NCBI GenBank assembly: GCA_963813355.1
Contig: CAWEYS010000021.1
Span: 62,001-126,000 of the forward strand
Direction of reading: 5' to 3'
DNA length: 64,000 nucleotides
DNA from: DATAGF01 sp963813355
GTDB taxonomy: Bacteria > Actinomycetota > Thermoleophilia > Miltoncostaeales > Miltoncostaeaceae
Shown here: positions 1-8,675 of the stretch, piece by piece
Numbering within the stretch: the stretch's first letter is position 1
Layout of the letters: every line of letters begins with the position of its first letter
Position numbers and translations under genes: made by a program
Notes under the pieces: generated by a model
The model's input: only the letters and a program-made list of their open reading frames with translations
Database searches by the model: none
Told to the model about the DNA's origin: nothing

Positions 1-861
1 GGGATCCGGGTGCAGGACCTGCTGGACCCCAAGATCCTGGTGGCCAAGCTCGAGGTCGCGCTCGAGGCCAAGAACGAGATCCTCGAGAAGCTCTACGGGA
101 TGCCGCGGCTCGACCCGGCCGAGGTCGCCGACGACACCCTGCGCCACGCCGAGCGGCTGCGCCCCTTCATCGCGGACACCTCGCTGCTGCTCGACGAGGC
201 GCTCCGCGCCGGGAAGCGGGTGCTGTTCGAGGGCGCCCAGGGCGCCATGCTCGACATCGACCACGGCACGTACCCCTTCGTCACCTCCTCCAACCCGATC
301 GCCGGCGCGGCGTGCACCGGGGCCGGCGTGGGGCCCACCCGCATCGACCACGTGCTCGGGGTGAGCAAGGCCTACGTCACCCGGGTGGGCGAGGGCCCCT
401 TCCCCACGGAGCTGGACGACGCCGACGGGCGCCACATGATGGAGCGCGGCAACGAGTTCGGCACCACCACCGGGCGCCAGCGGCGCTGCGGCTGGCTCGA
501 CCTGGTCGCGCTGCGCTACTCGGTGAGGCTGTCGGGCGTGAGCCAGCTGGCCCTCACCAAGCTGGACGTGCTCTCGGGCCTCGCGCGGGTGAGGATCTGC
601 GAGGCCTACCGCACGCGCGAGGGGGAGCAGATCACCGACTTCCCCTACCACCAGACGGTCTTCCACGGCTGCCGGCCCGTCTATCAGGACATGCCCGGCT
701 GGGACGAGGACCTCTCCGAGTGCCGCTCGCTCGACCAGCTGCCGCCCCGGGCCCGCGACTACGTGGAGCGCATCGCCGAGGCCCTCGAGGTCCCGATCAC
801 GCTCATCGGCACGGGCCAGGGCCGCCACCAGGTCATCGACCAGGTGGAGATCTCGGCTTAG
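1..861 (+). CDS. purA: Adenylosuccinate synthetase, 3' part
   Basis: Cytoplasmic enzyme that joins IMP and aspartate using GTP, the first step from IMP to AMP. The gene is cut by the left window edge; reading is open from base 1, and the GTG at 10 is an internal Val, not the start. Seen: EGAQGAMLDIDHGTYPF, the NPIAGAACTGAGVGP stretch and TTTGRQRRCGWLDLVALRY, all PurA signatures, then a normal C-terminus. About 286 codons remain of the usual ~430, so the N-terminal GTP-binding part is outside. Its stop TAG overlaps by 3 bases the stop of the convergent sigma-factor gene. It lies about 4.4 kb before the main purine operon and is separated from it by a block of minus-strand genes. Confidence 0.97.
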   Translation, partial: GIRVQDLLDPKILVAKLEVALEAKNEILEKLYGMPRLDPAEVADDTLRHAERLRPFIADTSLLLDEALRAGKRVLFEGAQGAMLDIDHGTYPFVTSSNPIAGAACTGAGVGPTRIDHVLGVSKAYVTRVGEGPFPTELDDADGRHMMERGNEFGTTTGRQRRCGWLDLVALRYSVRLSGVSQLALTKLDVLSGLARVRICEAYRTREGEQITDFPYHQTVFHGCRPVYQDMPGWDEDLSECRSLDQLPPRARDYVERIAEALEVPITLIGTGQGRHQVIDQVEISA

Positions 862-3464
862 TCCGCGGGGACCTCGGCGGCCGGCGGCCCCACTGGCTGC
901 GGCGCGTCGGCCGCGGGCGGGCCCACCGGCTCCGGCACGGCCGGCTCGGCCGCCGCCGCCGCGGGAGCGGGCTCGGGACGGCGCGACCTCGGGGCCCGGG
1001 CTCGGCGCCGGCGCCGGCACCTCCGCTGCGGGCTGCTCGGGACCGGGGTCGGGGTCGGGCTGCTCGGGCGTGGGCGGCAGCTTGGGGCCGTCGCCGGGCG
1101 ACGGTGCGGGGGCCGGCTGTGGCTCGGGGGCCGGCGCGTCGGGGGCGGGGCGCTTCTCGGGCCGCGGCGGAGCGACCGGCTCGGCGCCGGGCTCCGCGGC
1201 CTCCGGCTCGCTCGCGGCGAGCGGCTCCGGCGACGCGACGAGCGCCGACGGCGTGATCGCGACCGGCGCGGGGCCGATGCCCGGCGCCGGCTCGGACGCG
1301 ACGGGCGTGGTGTCGCGGACCGCGGGGTCGCCCCGCGTCGGAACCTCGATCTCCGGGAGCGGGACCGCATCGACCGGCAGCGGCAGCGTCACGAGCCGGC
1401 AGCGGACGACCGGCGCTTCGGGGTCCGCGGCGCGGACCAGAACGTACGGGCGATAGGCCGTCGGGCAAAGGGCGGCGCGGGGAGCGGTCGGATCGACCGG
1501 AAGGGGGTCGACCTCGTCCGGCGGCTGCAGCGGGCCCGGGTCGGTGTCCTGCGGTGGGTCGATCACCGGCGGCACCTCGATCACCGGTGGGTCAATCACC
1601 GGGGGGACCTCGACCGGGGGGACCTCGACCGGGGGCAGGTCGACCGGGGGGACCTCGACCGGGGGCAGGTCGACCGGGGGGACCTCGACCGGGGGCACGT
1701 CGACCGGGGGCAGGTCGAGCGGCGGCACGTCGAGCGGCGGCACGTCGAGCGGGGGCAGGCCGATGGGCGGCACGTCGATGCGGCGGCACGTCGATCGGGG
1801 GCACGTCGATGGGCGGCACGTCGATCGGGGGCACGTCGATGGGCGGCACGTCGATCGGGGGCACGTCGATCGGGCGGCACGTCGATCGGGGGCACGTCGT
1901 CCGGCGGCACGTCGATCGGGGGCACGTCGACCGGGGGCACCTCGACCGGCGGCACCTCAACCACGGGGGGCGCCGGCAGCGGAGGCAGTTCGGTCACCGG
2001 GATCGTCGGGGTCGCCGGGGGTGTCATCGACGTCGACGGCTCGCCCGCGGCGGGCGGGGCGGGGGCGGACGGAGCGGGATCCGGGTCGGGATCCGGGTCG
2101 GGGTCGGGCCGCGACGGCCGGCCGTCGTCGGGGTCGTCCCCGCCGCCCGCGGCCGGGGCGCCGGCATCAGGGTCGGGATCCTCGGGCGCGCCCGACGACG
2201 TCCCGGGGTCGTCGTCGCCGCCGAGAGCGGTCTCGGTCCCGATCGGCAGCGCCGCGGCGGCGGCGATCGGCACCGGGACCGCGCCGACGCCGGGGGCGGC
2301 CGCAGCCGTCCCGACCGGCCCGGAGGACCCGGTCGCGGCGGCGGACGCCGAGGCCGCGATGGAGCCGGCCGCCTCGACCGCCTTGCCGGCCTCGTCGCCG
2401 GCGAGGGGGCCGATGCCGCTCCCCGTGACCGCGACTGTCGCGATGACGCCGGCGGCGACGACTCCGGCGGTTGCGAGGCCGCCAACCGCGGCCGCGCCGA
2501 GCCCCGCCGCAGCCGACCCGACGGCCGCTCCGGCTCCCGCGGCTCCCGCGCCCCCCGCCCCCGCTCCGGCGCCGCCCGCGCCTGCACCCGCACCCGTGCC
2601 GCCGCCGCCGGAGCCGGAGCCCGCCGTGCCGCCTCCCCCCGCGCCGACGGCGGCCGCGGCCGAGTCGGCGCCCATCGCCGAGCGCAGGATCTCCGCCGCG
2701 GCCGCCGCCGGGAGGAGGGGGAAGAAGGCGCCGAGCCGGCGGCGCCGCTCTTCCTGCTCGCCGGCGAAGATGCGGCAGGGCTCGCACCCGCGCAGGTGGG
2801 CTCGCACGCTGCGCGCCCGCAGGGTGCGGCGGTCGCCGTCCGAGACGCGCTGGCGGATGTCGGCGCACGCCGCGTCGCGCCCGGCGCCGAACTCGGCCAG
2901 CGAGGCGCGCGCCTCGTAGAGCTGGTGGCGCGCGTCGGCCTCGGTCGTCCCGAGGGCGGTGGCGATCTCGGCGTGGGAGAGGCCGCTCAGCTCGCGCAGC
3001 ACCAGCGCCGACCGCTGGCCCGGCGACAGCGCGCCCAGGTCGGCGCGCAGCTGGCGCAGGCGCTCGCGCGCCTCGACGGTCTCGTGCAGCGACCCCGCGA
3101 CCGGGTCGTCGCGGTCGCCCAGCTCCTCGGCCTTCGGCCGCGCCCTGATGAGGTCCATGGACTCGTTGTGCGCGATCCGGAAGAGCCACGGCCGCAGCTC
3201 GCGGGGCTGCGCGCCCGATGACAGCGCGTTGTAGGCGGCGATCATCGTGAGCTGGAGCACCTCCTCCGCGTCCTGCGGGTGCCGGAGGATGGCGCTGGCG
3301 TAGCGGAAGATGTCCCGCTGGTAGCGCTCGAAGAGGGCCTCGAAGGCGCGCTCGTCGCCGGCGGCGATCAGGTTGGCCAGGGCCGCGTCGCCGAGGACGG
3401 CGAACGAGCCTGGAACTGGGCCGAGTACCGCCGACCGCGGACCGGGTGCGACCGACGTGGCCAC
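858..3464 (-). CDS. ECF-like sigma factor fused to zinc-finger-like segment, membrane span and VPPxD-repeat tail (three frame breaks)
   Basis: The first ~190 residues are a sigma-70 family protein: region 2 around AFEALFERYQRDIFRYASAI and DAEEVLQLTMIAAYNAL, region 4 around LSPGQRSALVLRELSGLSH. Residues ~195-235 hold C...H-x3-C-x2-C (RAHLRGCEPC), like the zinc-binding anti-sigma (ZAS) segment. A Gly/Ala linker, a probable membrane helix (GVVAAGVIATVAV, ~335-350), a Pro/Asp region and an array of VPP[IVL][DE] pentapeptides follow. The 5' 1.5 kb is one open frame. Within the repeat array, near 1867-1881 and 1777-1791, two 16-base units break the 15-base period, and a third break near 970-985 returns to the first frame, giving an end QPVGPPAAEVPAD. 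Start: GTG 3464 has AGGAGGG six bases upstream; TTG 3470 is too close to it. A possible -10 (TATAAG, minus strand) lies at 3493-3498. Whether the breaks are sequencing errors cannot be decided here. The target regulon is unknown. Confidence 0.8.
1555..1965 (-). repeat. 15-bp minisatellite encoding VPPxD pentapeptides
   Basis: About 27 tandem 15-base units, read on the minus strand as VPP followed by I/V/L and D/E. The units form sub-blocks: identical VPPID copies in the middle (about 1790-1900) and alternating VPPVE/VPPVDL copies at 1600-1700, which suggests recent unit gain by slippage. Two units have 16 bases and switch the reading frame. The array is internal to the sigma-factor fusion gene. 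Confidence 0.9.
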
Positions 3465-3492
3465 CGGCAACCCTCCTGCGCGAAAGACGCTC

Positions 3493-3498
3493 CCTTAT
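3493..3498 (-). promoter_or_regulatory. Possible -10 element of the sigma-factor gene
   Basis: On the minus strand TATAAG lies 28 bases before the GTG start at 3464, with an AGGAGGG ribosome site between. TTGAGG lies only a few bases upstream of it, so a normally spaced -35 is not evident. If ECF-type autoregulation occurs, the control site would be here; this is inference. Confidence 0.3.
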
Positions 3499-3595
3499 AC
3501 CTCAACGTCTCGGGCCGGTCGTCCCGCAAGAGTGCGAAAAGCTCACATCCGCAGGCCGCGCCGGGGCAGAACCCCCCGATCGGCCGTCCGATCGT

Positions 3596-4273
3596 TCAGG
3601 CCGCGGGCTGCAGCGGCGCCTCGGAGGGCCCGGTCGGGCACGGGGCCGGCGGCGCCGCCGCGGCGATGACCGCCTCGAGGGCGTGCACGGCCCAGGGCGC
3701 GAACTGGTGGCCCGACTCGCGCCAGCACTCCTCCATGGCGTCGGCGACCGACAGCGGCTGGCCGATCCACGCCCGGCGGCGCATCGCGTCCCACGAGTCG
3801 GCGAGGCACAGGATGGCGGCGCCGTCGGGGATGTCCTCGCCCGCGACCCCGTCCGGGTACCCGCGGCCGTCCCAGCGCTCGTGGTGGTGGCGCACCCACG
3901 ACACCTGGGCGGGGGAGAGCAGGTCCGACGCCATGCGGGCGCCGATGGCCGCGTGCTCCTTGACGAGGGCGTACTGCTCGAACGTGAGGCCGCCGGGCGT
4001 GAGCAGCACGGACTTCGGGACGCCGACCTTGCCGACGTCGTGCACGAGGGCCGCGTCGCGAAGCTGCCGGACGCGCGGCCCCGACCACCCGCACTCGATC
4101 GCCAGGCGCGCGGCCATGTCGGCGACGCGCTTCGAGTGGCCCTCCGTGGTCGGGGAGAGCCCGTCGATGTGGCGGGCCACGGCGCGCAGGCCTGCGATCC
4201 GCTGCCGACGGGTGGGCTCGCCGCCGGGGTCGGTCGACGCGGGGGCGCGCAATGTCGGGAACCAGTCGATCAT
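3596..4273 (-). CDS. HD-GYP-like phosphohydrolase domain protein
   Basis: 225 residues, essentially one HD-GYP-type domain. Seen: EGHSKRVADMAARL (helix with first metal His), HDVGKVGVPKSVLL (the HD pair, residues 78-79), KEHAAIGARM and HHHERWDGRGYPDG (residues 129-142), which has the usual H(H)E.xDGxGYP signature of the GYP loop. Such proteins usually hydrolyse cyclic di-GMP or related nucleotides. No receiver or sensor domain is attached, so the signal input must be elsewhere. ATG 4273 is preferred to an upstream TTG at 4315, because it agrees with domain length. It lies 61 bases after the carbonic anhydrase gene and 131 bases before the sigma gene on the same strand, so cotranscription is possible. 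Confidence 0.85.
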   Translation of the reverse strand: MIDWFPTLRAPASTDPGGEPTRRQRIAGLRAVARHIDGLSPTTEGHSKRVADMAARLAIECGWSGPRVRQLRDAALVHDVGKVGVPKSVLLTPGGLTFEQYALVKEHAAIGARMASDLLSPAQVSWVRHHHERWDGRGYPDGVAGEDIPDGAAILCLADSWDAMRRRAWIGQPLSVADAMEECWRESGHQFAPWAVHALEAVIAAAAPPAPCPTGPSEAPLQPAA

Positions 4274-4333
4274 CTCGCCTGGTAGTCCTTCGCATCGGCC
4301 CGAAAGTCGGATCAAACCCCGGCTAAGTCTCGG

Positions 4334-4783
4334 TTAAGCCCTCGCGCCGACCTCCCGCACGACCCCCGTGGCGAGGTCAACGACCGCCCCGCGCACGCGG
4401 TCGCGGTGGGGCAGCGCGGGCTCGGCGCGCAGCGCCGCGACCGACCGGCGCACGCTCTCGTCGAGGTCGGAGAAGCCGCCGGCCGCCCAGGCGGGCCGCA
4501 CGCCGGAGTCGGCCTCGACCTCTCGGGCGAAGGCCGCGTCGTCGAGGCCGAGCAGCCCGCAGCCGGTGTGCTGCAGCACGAGCACCTCGCGCGTGGCGAG
4601 CTTGCGCTGGGAGATGACGAGCGAGCGCACCGCGCCCTCGTCGACGATGCCGCCCGCGTTGCGGATCACGTGCGCGTCGCCCAGCGCCAGGTCGAGCAGG
4701 GCGAGCGGGTCGATGCGCGCGTCCATGCAGGTCAGGATCGCCAGGCGCCGTCGCGGCCTCGCGCTGTCGGCGGCGGCGCTCAG
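4334..4783 (-). CDS. Beta-class carbonic anhydrase, CanA/Rv1284-like, probable CTG start
   Basis: Zinc enzyme for CO2/bicarbonate interconversion. Seen: LAILTCMDARIDP (zinc Cys and the Asp-Arg dyad), GDAHVIRNAGG, LVISQRKLATREVLVLQHTGCGLL (zinc His and second zinc Cys). The order and short length match the compact mycobacterial CanA type. No ATG, GTG or TTG lies in frame near the N-terminus; the next one upstream (GTG 4918) is 135 bases inside the preceding gene. CTG 4783 overlaps the TGA stop of that gene as CTGA, exactly like the GTGA and ATGA junctions elsewhere here, and gives 149 residues, close to the family size. The start is therefore inferred from overlap and length; function is well supported. 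Confidence 0.85.
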   Translation of the reverse strand: MSAAADSARPRRRLAILTCMDARIDPLALLDLALGDAHVIRNAGGIVDEGAVRSLVISQRKLATREVLVLQHTGCGLLGLDDAAFAREVEADSGVRPAWAAGGFSDLDESVRRSVAALRAEPALPHRDRVRGAVVDLATGVVREVGARA

Positions 4784-5145
4784 GTTGACAGGAGGGCGAA
4801 GAGGGCGATGACCCAGATCGCGACGATCGCCAGCCCGACCGGCCAGCCGCCCGACAGGAGCACCGCGACCACGGCCGTGGCGGCCACCGCGCCCCCGAGG
4901 ACGATCCACATCGCCCACCGGATCTCGGTCTTCTCGCGGCGGTCGTAGTTGGTGACCGGGGACTCCCGGGGCGCGAGCGCGGTGCCGCCGCCGCTCGCCT
5001 CCATGTACGAGTCGAGCGCGCGCATCACGTCCTGCGCGGCGCGGTGCGGATCGGGCGACTCGGCCAGGTCCGCGAGCGCCTCCTCGAGGACGGCGCGGTG
5101 GGCCTCGCGCTCCGCGCGCGACAGGGGCTCTCGCCGGTCGGTCAT
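4780..5145 (-). CDS. Small protein with acidic N-terminal helix region and two membrane spans
   Basis: 121 residues, not recognised as a named family. Residues 1-50 are charged and probably helical (EEALADLAESPDPHRAAQDV); a linker leads to two hydrophobic spans (WIVLGGAVAATAVVAVLL and VGLAIVAIWVIALFALL) separated by a Gly-Trp-Pro turn. ATG 5145 is the first of the minus-strand cluster and is divergent from purD, with 72 bases between the two starts. It is translationally coupled to the carbonic anhydrase gene through the CTGA overlap. A role as a small membrane partner of one of the downstream genes is possible but not shown. Confidence 0.75.
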   Translation of the reverse strand: MTDRREPLSRAEREAHRAVLEEALADLAESPDPHRAAQDVMRALDSYMEASGGGTALAPRESPVTNYDRREKTEIRWAMWIVLGGAVAATAVVAVLLSGGWPVGLAIVAIWVIALFALLST

Positions 5146-5217
5146 GGCTCCGCTGATGGTATCGACCGGGCGCCGCCGCGAGCGTCCGCCGACCGGGCCG
5201 TGTGCGAGAGTGCGGGG

Positions 5218-6507
5218 GTGAGCCGCACGGTGCTGGTCGTCGGAGGCGGAGGGCGCGAGCACGCCCTGGTGAGGGCCCTCGCCCGGTCGCCCCAACGACC
5301 GCGGATCCTGTGCGCGCCGGGCAACGCGGGCATCGCCGCCGACGCCGAGGTCATCCCGCTCAGGATCGACGACATCGGGGGCATCGTCGCACTCGCGGGC
5401 GGCTACGGCGTCGACCTCGTCGTGGTCGGCCCCGAGGCGCCGCTGGTCGCCGGGCTCTGCGACGCGGCCCGGGCGGCGGGGCTGCGCGCCTTCGGCCCGT
5501 CGGCCGCGGCGGCACGGCTCGAGGGAAGCAAGGCGTTCGCGAAGGAGGTGATGGCCGCGGCGGGCGTCCCGACGGCGCGCGCCGTGACGGTCACCGACGT
5601 CGACGCGGGCGTCGCCGCCGTCGCCGAGATGGGGCTGCCCGTGGCCGTCAAGGCCGACGGCCTGGCGGCCGGCAAGGGGGTGGTCGTCGCGCAGACGGAG
5701 GCCGAGGCGCGCGAGGCGCTCGAGGCGTGCCTGACGGAGCGCGCGTTCGGCGAGGCGGGCGCCGCCGTCGTGGTGGAGGAGGGGATGACCGGGCCGGAGG
5801 TGTCGCTGCTGGCGATCTCCGACGGCCGCGCCCTGGCCCGCTTCCCGGCCGCGCGCGACTACAAGCCGATCGGCGAGGGCAACACCGGGCCCAACACCGG
5901 GGGCATGGGGTCGGTCTCGCCGGTGCCGGACGTCCCGGACGCCCTGGCCGACGAGCTGATCGACCGCGTCCACCGGCCCGTCGTCGAGGAGATGGCGCGG
6001 CGCGGGGCGCCCTTCTCGGGCGTCCTCTACGCCGGCCTGATGATGACCGCCGACGGCCCGCGGGTGCTCGAGTTCAACACCCGCTTCGGCGACCCCGAGA
6101 CCCAGGCGCTCCTGCCGCGCTGGGAGGACGACGCGCTCGAGGTGCTGACCGCCGCCGCCGAGGGGGGGGTCGAGGACGGCCCGGTGGCGGTGAGCGACGG
6201 CGCCGCCGTCGCCGTGGTGCTGGCCGCGGCCGGCTACCCCGGCACGCCGCGCGCGGGCGACCCGATCTCCGGCCTCGACGAGGCGATGTCCCGAGGCGCC
6301 GAGGTCTACCACGCGGGCACCGCCCCCGGGCCGGGCGGGACGGTCGTGACCGCCGGCGGCCGGGTGCTCGCCGTGAGCGCCCGGGGGGACGGCGTGGCCC
6401 AGGCGCGCGAGCGCGCCTACGCCGCCGCCGACCTGGTGGCGTTCGAGGGCCGCCAGATGCGCCGCGACATCGCCGCCGGGATGGAGGCCGAGGTGAGGGG
6501 AGGGTGA
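5218..6507 (+). CDS. purD: Phosphoribosylamine-glycine ligase (GAR synthetase)
   Basis: Second step of purine synthesis: ATP-dependent ligation of glycine to phosphoribosylamine. 429 residues with VVGGGGREHALVRAL at the N-terminus, GPEAPLVAGLCDAARAAG, KADGLAAGKGVVVA, GMTGPEVSLLAISDG, NTGPNTGGMGSVSPVP and VLEFNTRFGDPETQALLP, the ATP-grasp and PurD signatures in order. GTG 5218 is chosen because it starts exactly at the conserved first strand; the frame stays open further upstream without homology. A GAGAGT hexamer six bases before the start resembles the leaderless-type promoters seen elsewhere here. First gene of the purine operon; it overlaps purB by 4 bases (GTGA). Confidence 0.97.
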   Translation: MSRTVLVVGGGGREHALVRALARSPQRPRILCAPGNAGIAADAEVIPLRIDDIGGIVALAGGYGVDLVVVGPEAPLVAGLCDAARAAGLRAFGPSAAAARLEGSKAFAKEVMAAAGVPTARAVTVTDVDAGVAAVAEMGLPVAVKADGLAAGKGVVVAQTEAEAREALEACLTERAFGEAGAAVVVEEGMTGPEVSLLAISDGRALARFPAARDYKPIGEGNTGPNTGGMGSVSPVPDVPDALADELIDRVHRPVVEEMARRGAPFSGVLYAGLMMTADGPRVLEFNTRFGDPETQALLPRWEDDALEVLTAAAEGGVEDGPVAVSDGAAVAVVLAAAGYPGTPRAGDPISGLDEAMSRGAEVYHAGTAPGPGGTVVTAGGRVLAVSARGDGVAQARERAYAAADLVAFEGRQMRRDIAAGMEAEVRGG

Positions 6508-7799
6508 TCCCGCGCTACTCGCGCCCGGCGATGGCCGCGATCTGGACCGAGGAGGCCAAGCTCGCCCGCTGGCTCGAGGTGGAGCTCGCCGTCTGCCGCG
6601 CCTGGGGGGCGCGCGGCGTCATCCCGCCCGAGGACCTGGCCGACATCGAGGGCCGCGCCGGCTTCACGGTCGAGCGCACCCAGGAGCTCGAGAGGACCAC
6701 CGACCACGACGTGGTCGCCTTCCTCACCGACGTCGCCGAGCGCGTGGGCCCGGCCTCGCGATGGGTCCACTACGGCCTGACCTCGTCGGACGTGCTCGAC
6801 ACCGGGCTCGCGCTGGCGATCGCCCGGGCGGGCGACCTCCTGCTCGAGGGACAGCGCGCCCTGACGGCGACGCTGCGCGAGCTGGCCCTGCGCCACGCCG
6901 ACACGCTCTGCGTCGGGCGCACGCACGGCGTGCACGCCGAGCCCACGACCTTCGGGCTCAAGCTGGCCGGCCACGCGATGGAGAGCCGGCGCAACGAGGA
7001 GCGCCTGGCCGAGGCGGTCCGGGGGGCATCGGTGGGCAAGCTCTCGGGGGCGGTCGGCACCTACGCCATGCTCGACCCGGAGCTGGAGGCCGAGGTGCTG
7101 CGCGAGCTCGGCATCGGCGGGGAGCCGGTCGCGACCCAGGTGGTGGCGCGCGACCGCCACGCCCAGCTCGTGGCGGCGATGGCCGTCGCCGCCAGCTCGC
7201 TCGACCGCCTCGCCACCGAGCTGCGCCACCTGCAGCGCACGGAGCTGCGCGAGGCCGAGGAGGCCTTCGCGGCCGGCCAGAAGGGCAGCTCGGCCATGCC
7301 CCACAAGCGCAACCCGATCACGGCCGAGCGCATCTCGGGCCTGGCGCGGGTGGTCCGCGGCCACGCGGTCGCGGCGCTCGAGGACGTCGCCCTGTGGCAC
7401 GAGCGCGACATCTCCCACTCCTCGGTGGAGCGGGTGATCCTGCCGGACGCGTTCCTCGCGCTCGACTACATGCTCGCCCGCAGCCGGACGCTGCTCGAGG
7501 GGCTGGTCGTGCACCCCGAGCGGATGCGGGCCATCCTCAACTCGTCGCACGGGCTCGTCTACTCGCAGCGGGTGCTGCTGGCGCTCGTGGAGGGCGGCCT
7601 CACGCGCGAGCAGGCCTACGCCCTCGTGCAGCGCAACGCCATGCGCGCGTGGGAGGAGGACCGCCCGCTCGCCGACCTGCTGTCCGAGGACGCCGAGGTG
7701 ACCGCCGTGATCCCGCGGGACGAGCTGCGGGCGCTGCTCGACCCCTCTTGGTACACCCGGCACGTGCCCGCGATCATGGACCGGGTCGCCGCGCTGTGA
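6504..7799 (+). CDS. purB: Adenylosuccinate lyase
   Basis: Fumarase/aspartase superfamily lyase that acts twice in purine synthesis, on SAICAR and on adenylosuccinate. 431 residues, starting VIPRYSRPAMAAIWTEE at a GTG that overlaps the purD stop. Seen: HYGLTSSDVLDT, GRTHGVHAEPTTFGLKLAG (catalytic His region) and GSSAMPHKRNPITAERI, the signature loop with the catalytic Ser. The next start (purC) overlaps its stop as GTGA, so purD-B-C should be translated in a coupled way. Confidence 0.97.
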   Translation: MIPRYSRPAMAAIWTEEAKLARWLEVELAVCRAWGARGVIPPEDLADIEGRAGFTVERTQELERTTDHDVVAFLTDVAERVGPASRWVHYGLTSSDVLDTGLALAIARAGDLLLEGQRALTATLRELALRHADTLCVGRTHGVHAEPTTFGLKLAGHAMESRRNEERLAEAVRGASVGKLSGAVGTYAMLDPELEAEVLRELGIGGEPVATQVVARDRHAQLVAAMAVAASSLDRLATELRHLQRTELREAEEAFAAGQKGSSAMPHKRNPITAERISGLARVVRGHAVAALEDVALWHERDISHSSVERVILPDAFLALDYMLARSRTLLEGLVVHPERMRAILNSSHGLVYSQRVLLALVEGGLTREQAYALVQRNAMRAWEEDRPLADLLSEDAEVTAVIPRDELRALLDPSWYTRHVPAIMDRVAAL

Positions 7800-8620
7800 C
7801 GACCTCCTACCCCCTGCTCTTCGAGGGCAAGGTGCGCGAGGTGCGGGAGGTCGACGACCGCCGCCTGCTGATCGTGGCGAGCGACCGCATCTCGGCCTAC
7901 GACTGGATCATGCCGACGCCCATCCCGGGCAAGGGCGCGATCCTCACGGCGATGTCGGCGCTCTGGTTCGCGCGGACCGAGGACATCGTGCCCAACCACA
8001 TGATCGAGCGCTTCGGCGAGCGCGGGATGCTGGTCAGGCGCCTGCGGATGCTGCCGATCGAGTGCGTGGCGCGCGGGTACCTGGCGGGGTCGGGCTGGCG
8101 CGACTACGCCCGCACCGGGGAGGTCTGCGGACACCGCCTGCCGGTCGGCCTGCGCGAGGCCGACCGCCTGCCCGAGCCGATCTTCACCCCCGCGACCAAG
8201 GCGGCCGAGGGCCACGACGAGAACATCACCCGCGAGGAGGCCGCCGGCCTGGTGGGCGCCGAGACGCTGGCGCGCCTGGAGCGCCTGACGCTCGACCTCT
8301 ACGCGCGCGCCGCCGCCGACTGCGCCCGCGCCGGGCTGATCCTGGCCGACACCAAGTTCGAGCTCGGCCTGGACGCCGACGGCGCCCTCGTGCTGGGCGA
8401 CGAGGCGGTCACCCCCGACTCCTCGCGCCTGTGGCCGGCCGACCGCTGGAGCCCGGGGCAGAGCCCGCCCTCCTTCGACAAGCAGTACCTGCGCGACTGG
8501 CTCGACGCCATCGGCTGGGACCACGCCTCGCCGCCGCCCGAGCTTCCGGTCGAGGTCGTGGAGGGCACCCGGCGCCGCTACGTCGAGGCCCACGACCGCA
8601 TCGCGGAGGTGCTTCGATGA
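7796..8620 (+). CDS. purC: Phosphoribosylaminoimidazole-succinocarboxamide synthase
   Basis: SAICAR synthase, adding aspartate to CAIR with ATP. 274 residues; FEGKVREVREVDDRRLLIVASDRISAYDW is represented by FEGKVREV and SDRISAYDWIMPTPIPGKG, then CVARGYLAGSGWRDY, LADTKFELGLD and DEAVTPDSSRLWPA, which are the PurC signature blocks in order. The length and architecture are of the PurC type that lacks fused PurE. GTG 7796 overlaps the purB stop. Its own TGA stop is the first part of a palindromic repeat (8615-8670) that fills the gap to purS. Confidence 0.97.
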   Translation: MTTSYPLLFEGKVREVREVDDRRLLIVASDRISAYDWIMPTPIPGKGAILTAMSALWFARTEDIVPNHMIERFGERGMLVRRLRMLPIECVARGYLAGSGWRDYARTGEVCGHRLPVGLREADRLPEPIFTPATKAAEGHDENITREEAAGLVGAETLARLERLTLDLYARAAADCARAGLILADTKFELGLDADGALVLGDEAVTPDSSRLWPADRWSPGQSPPSFDKQYLRDWLDAIGWDHASPPPELPVEVVEGTRRRYVEAHDRIAEVLR

Positions 8621-8670
8621 CCCCTTCTCGGTCGCGGCCGCTCTCACGGCGGCCGGCCCTCGGCGGGAGG
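8615..8670 (+). repeat. Family A intergenic palindromic repeat, copy 1
   Basis: Begins with CGATGA, whose TGA is the purC stop, continues with CCCTTCTCGG, a CGGCCGC...GCGGCCG-like inverted repeat, and ends CTCGGCGGGAGG, which supplies the ribosome site of purS. Similar copies lie at 8907-8960, 11793-11833 (inverted) and 51363-51416 (with its genes on minus). Confidence 0.75.
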
Positions 8671-8675
8671 TGCGG

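Noticed and set aside
1555..1965. CRISPR-like array
   Set aside because: Units are 15 bases without spacers and encode VPPxD; it is a coding minisatellite.
4811..4918. GTG 4918 as start of the carbonic anhydrase
   Set aside because: Would place 45 extra residues without homology inside the coding region of the upstream membrane protein.
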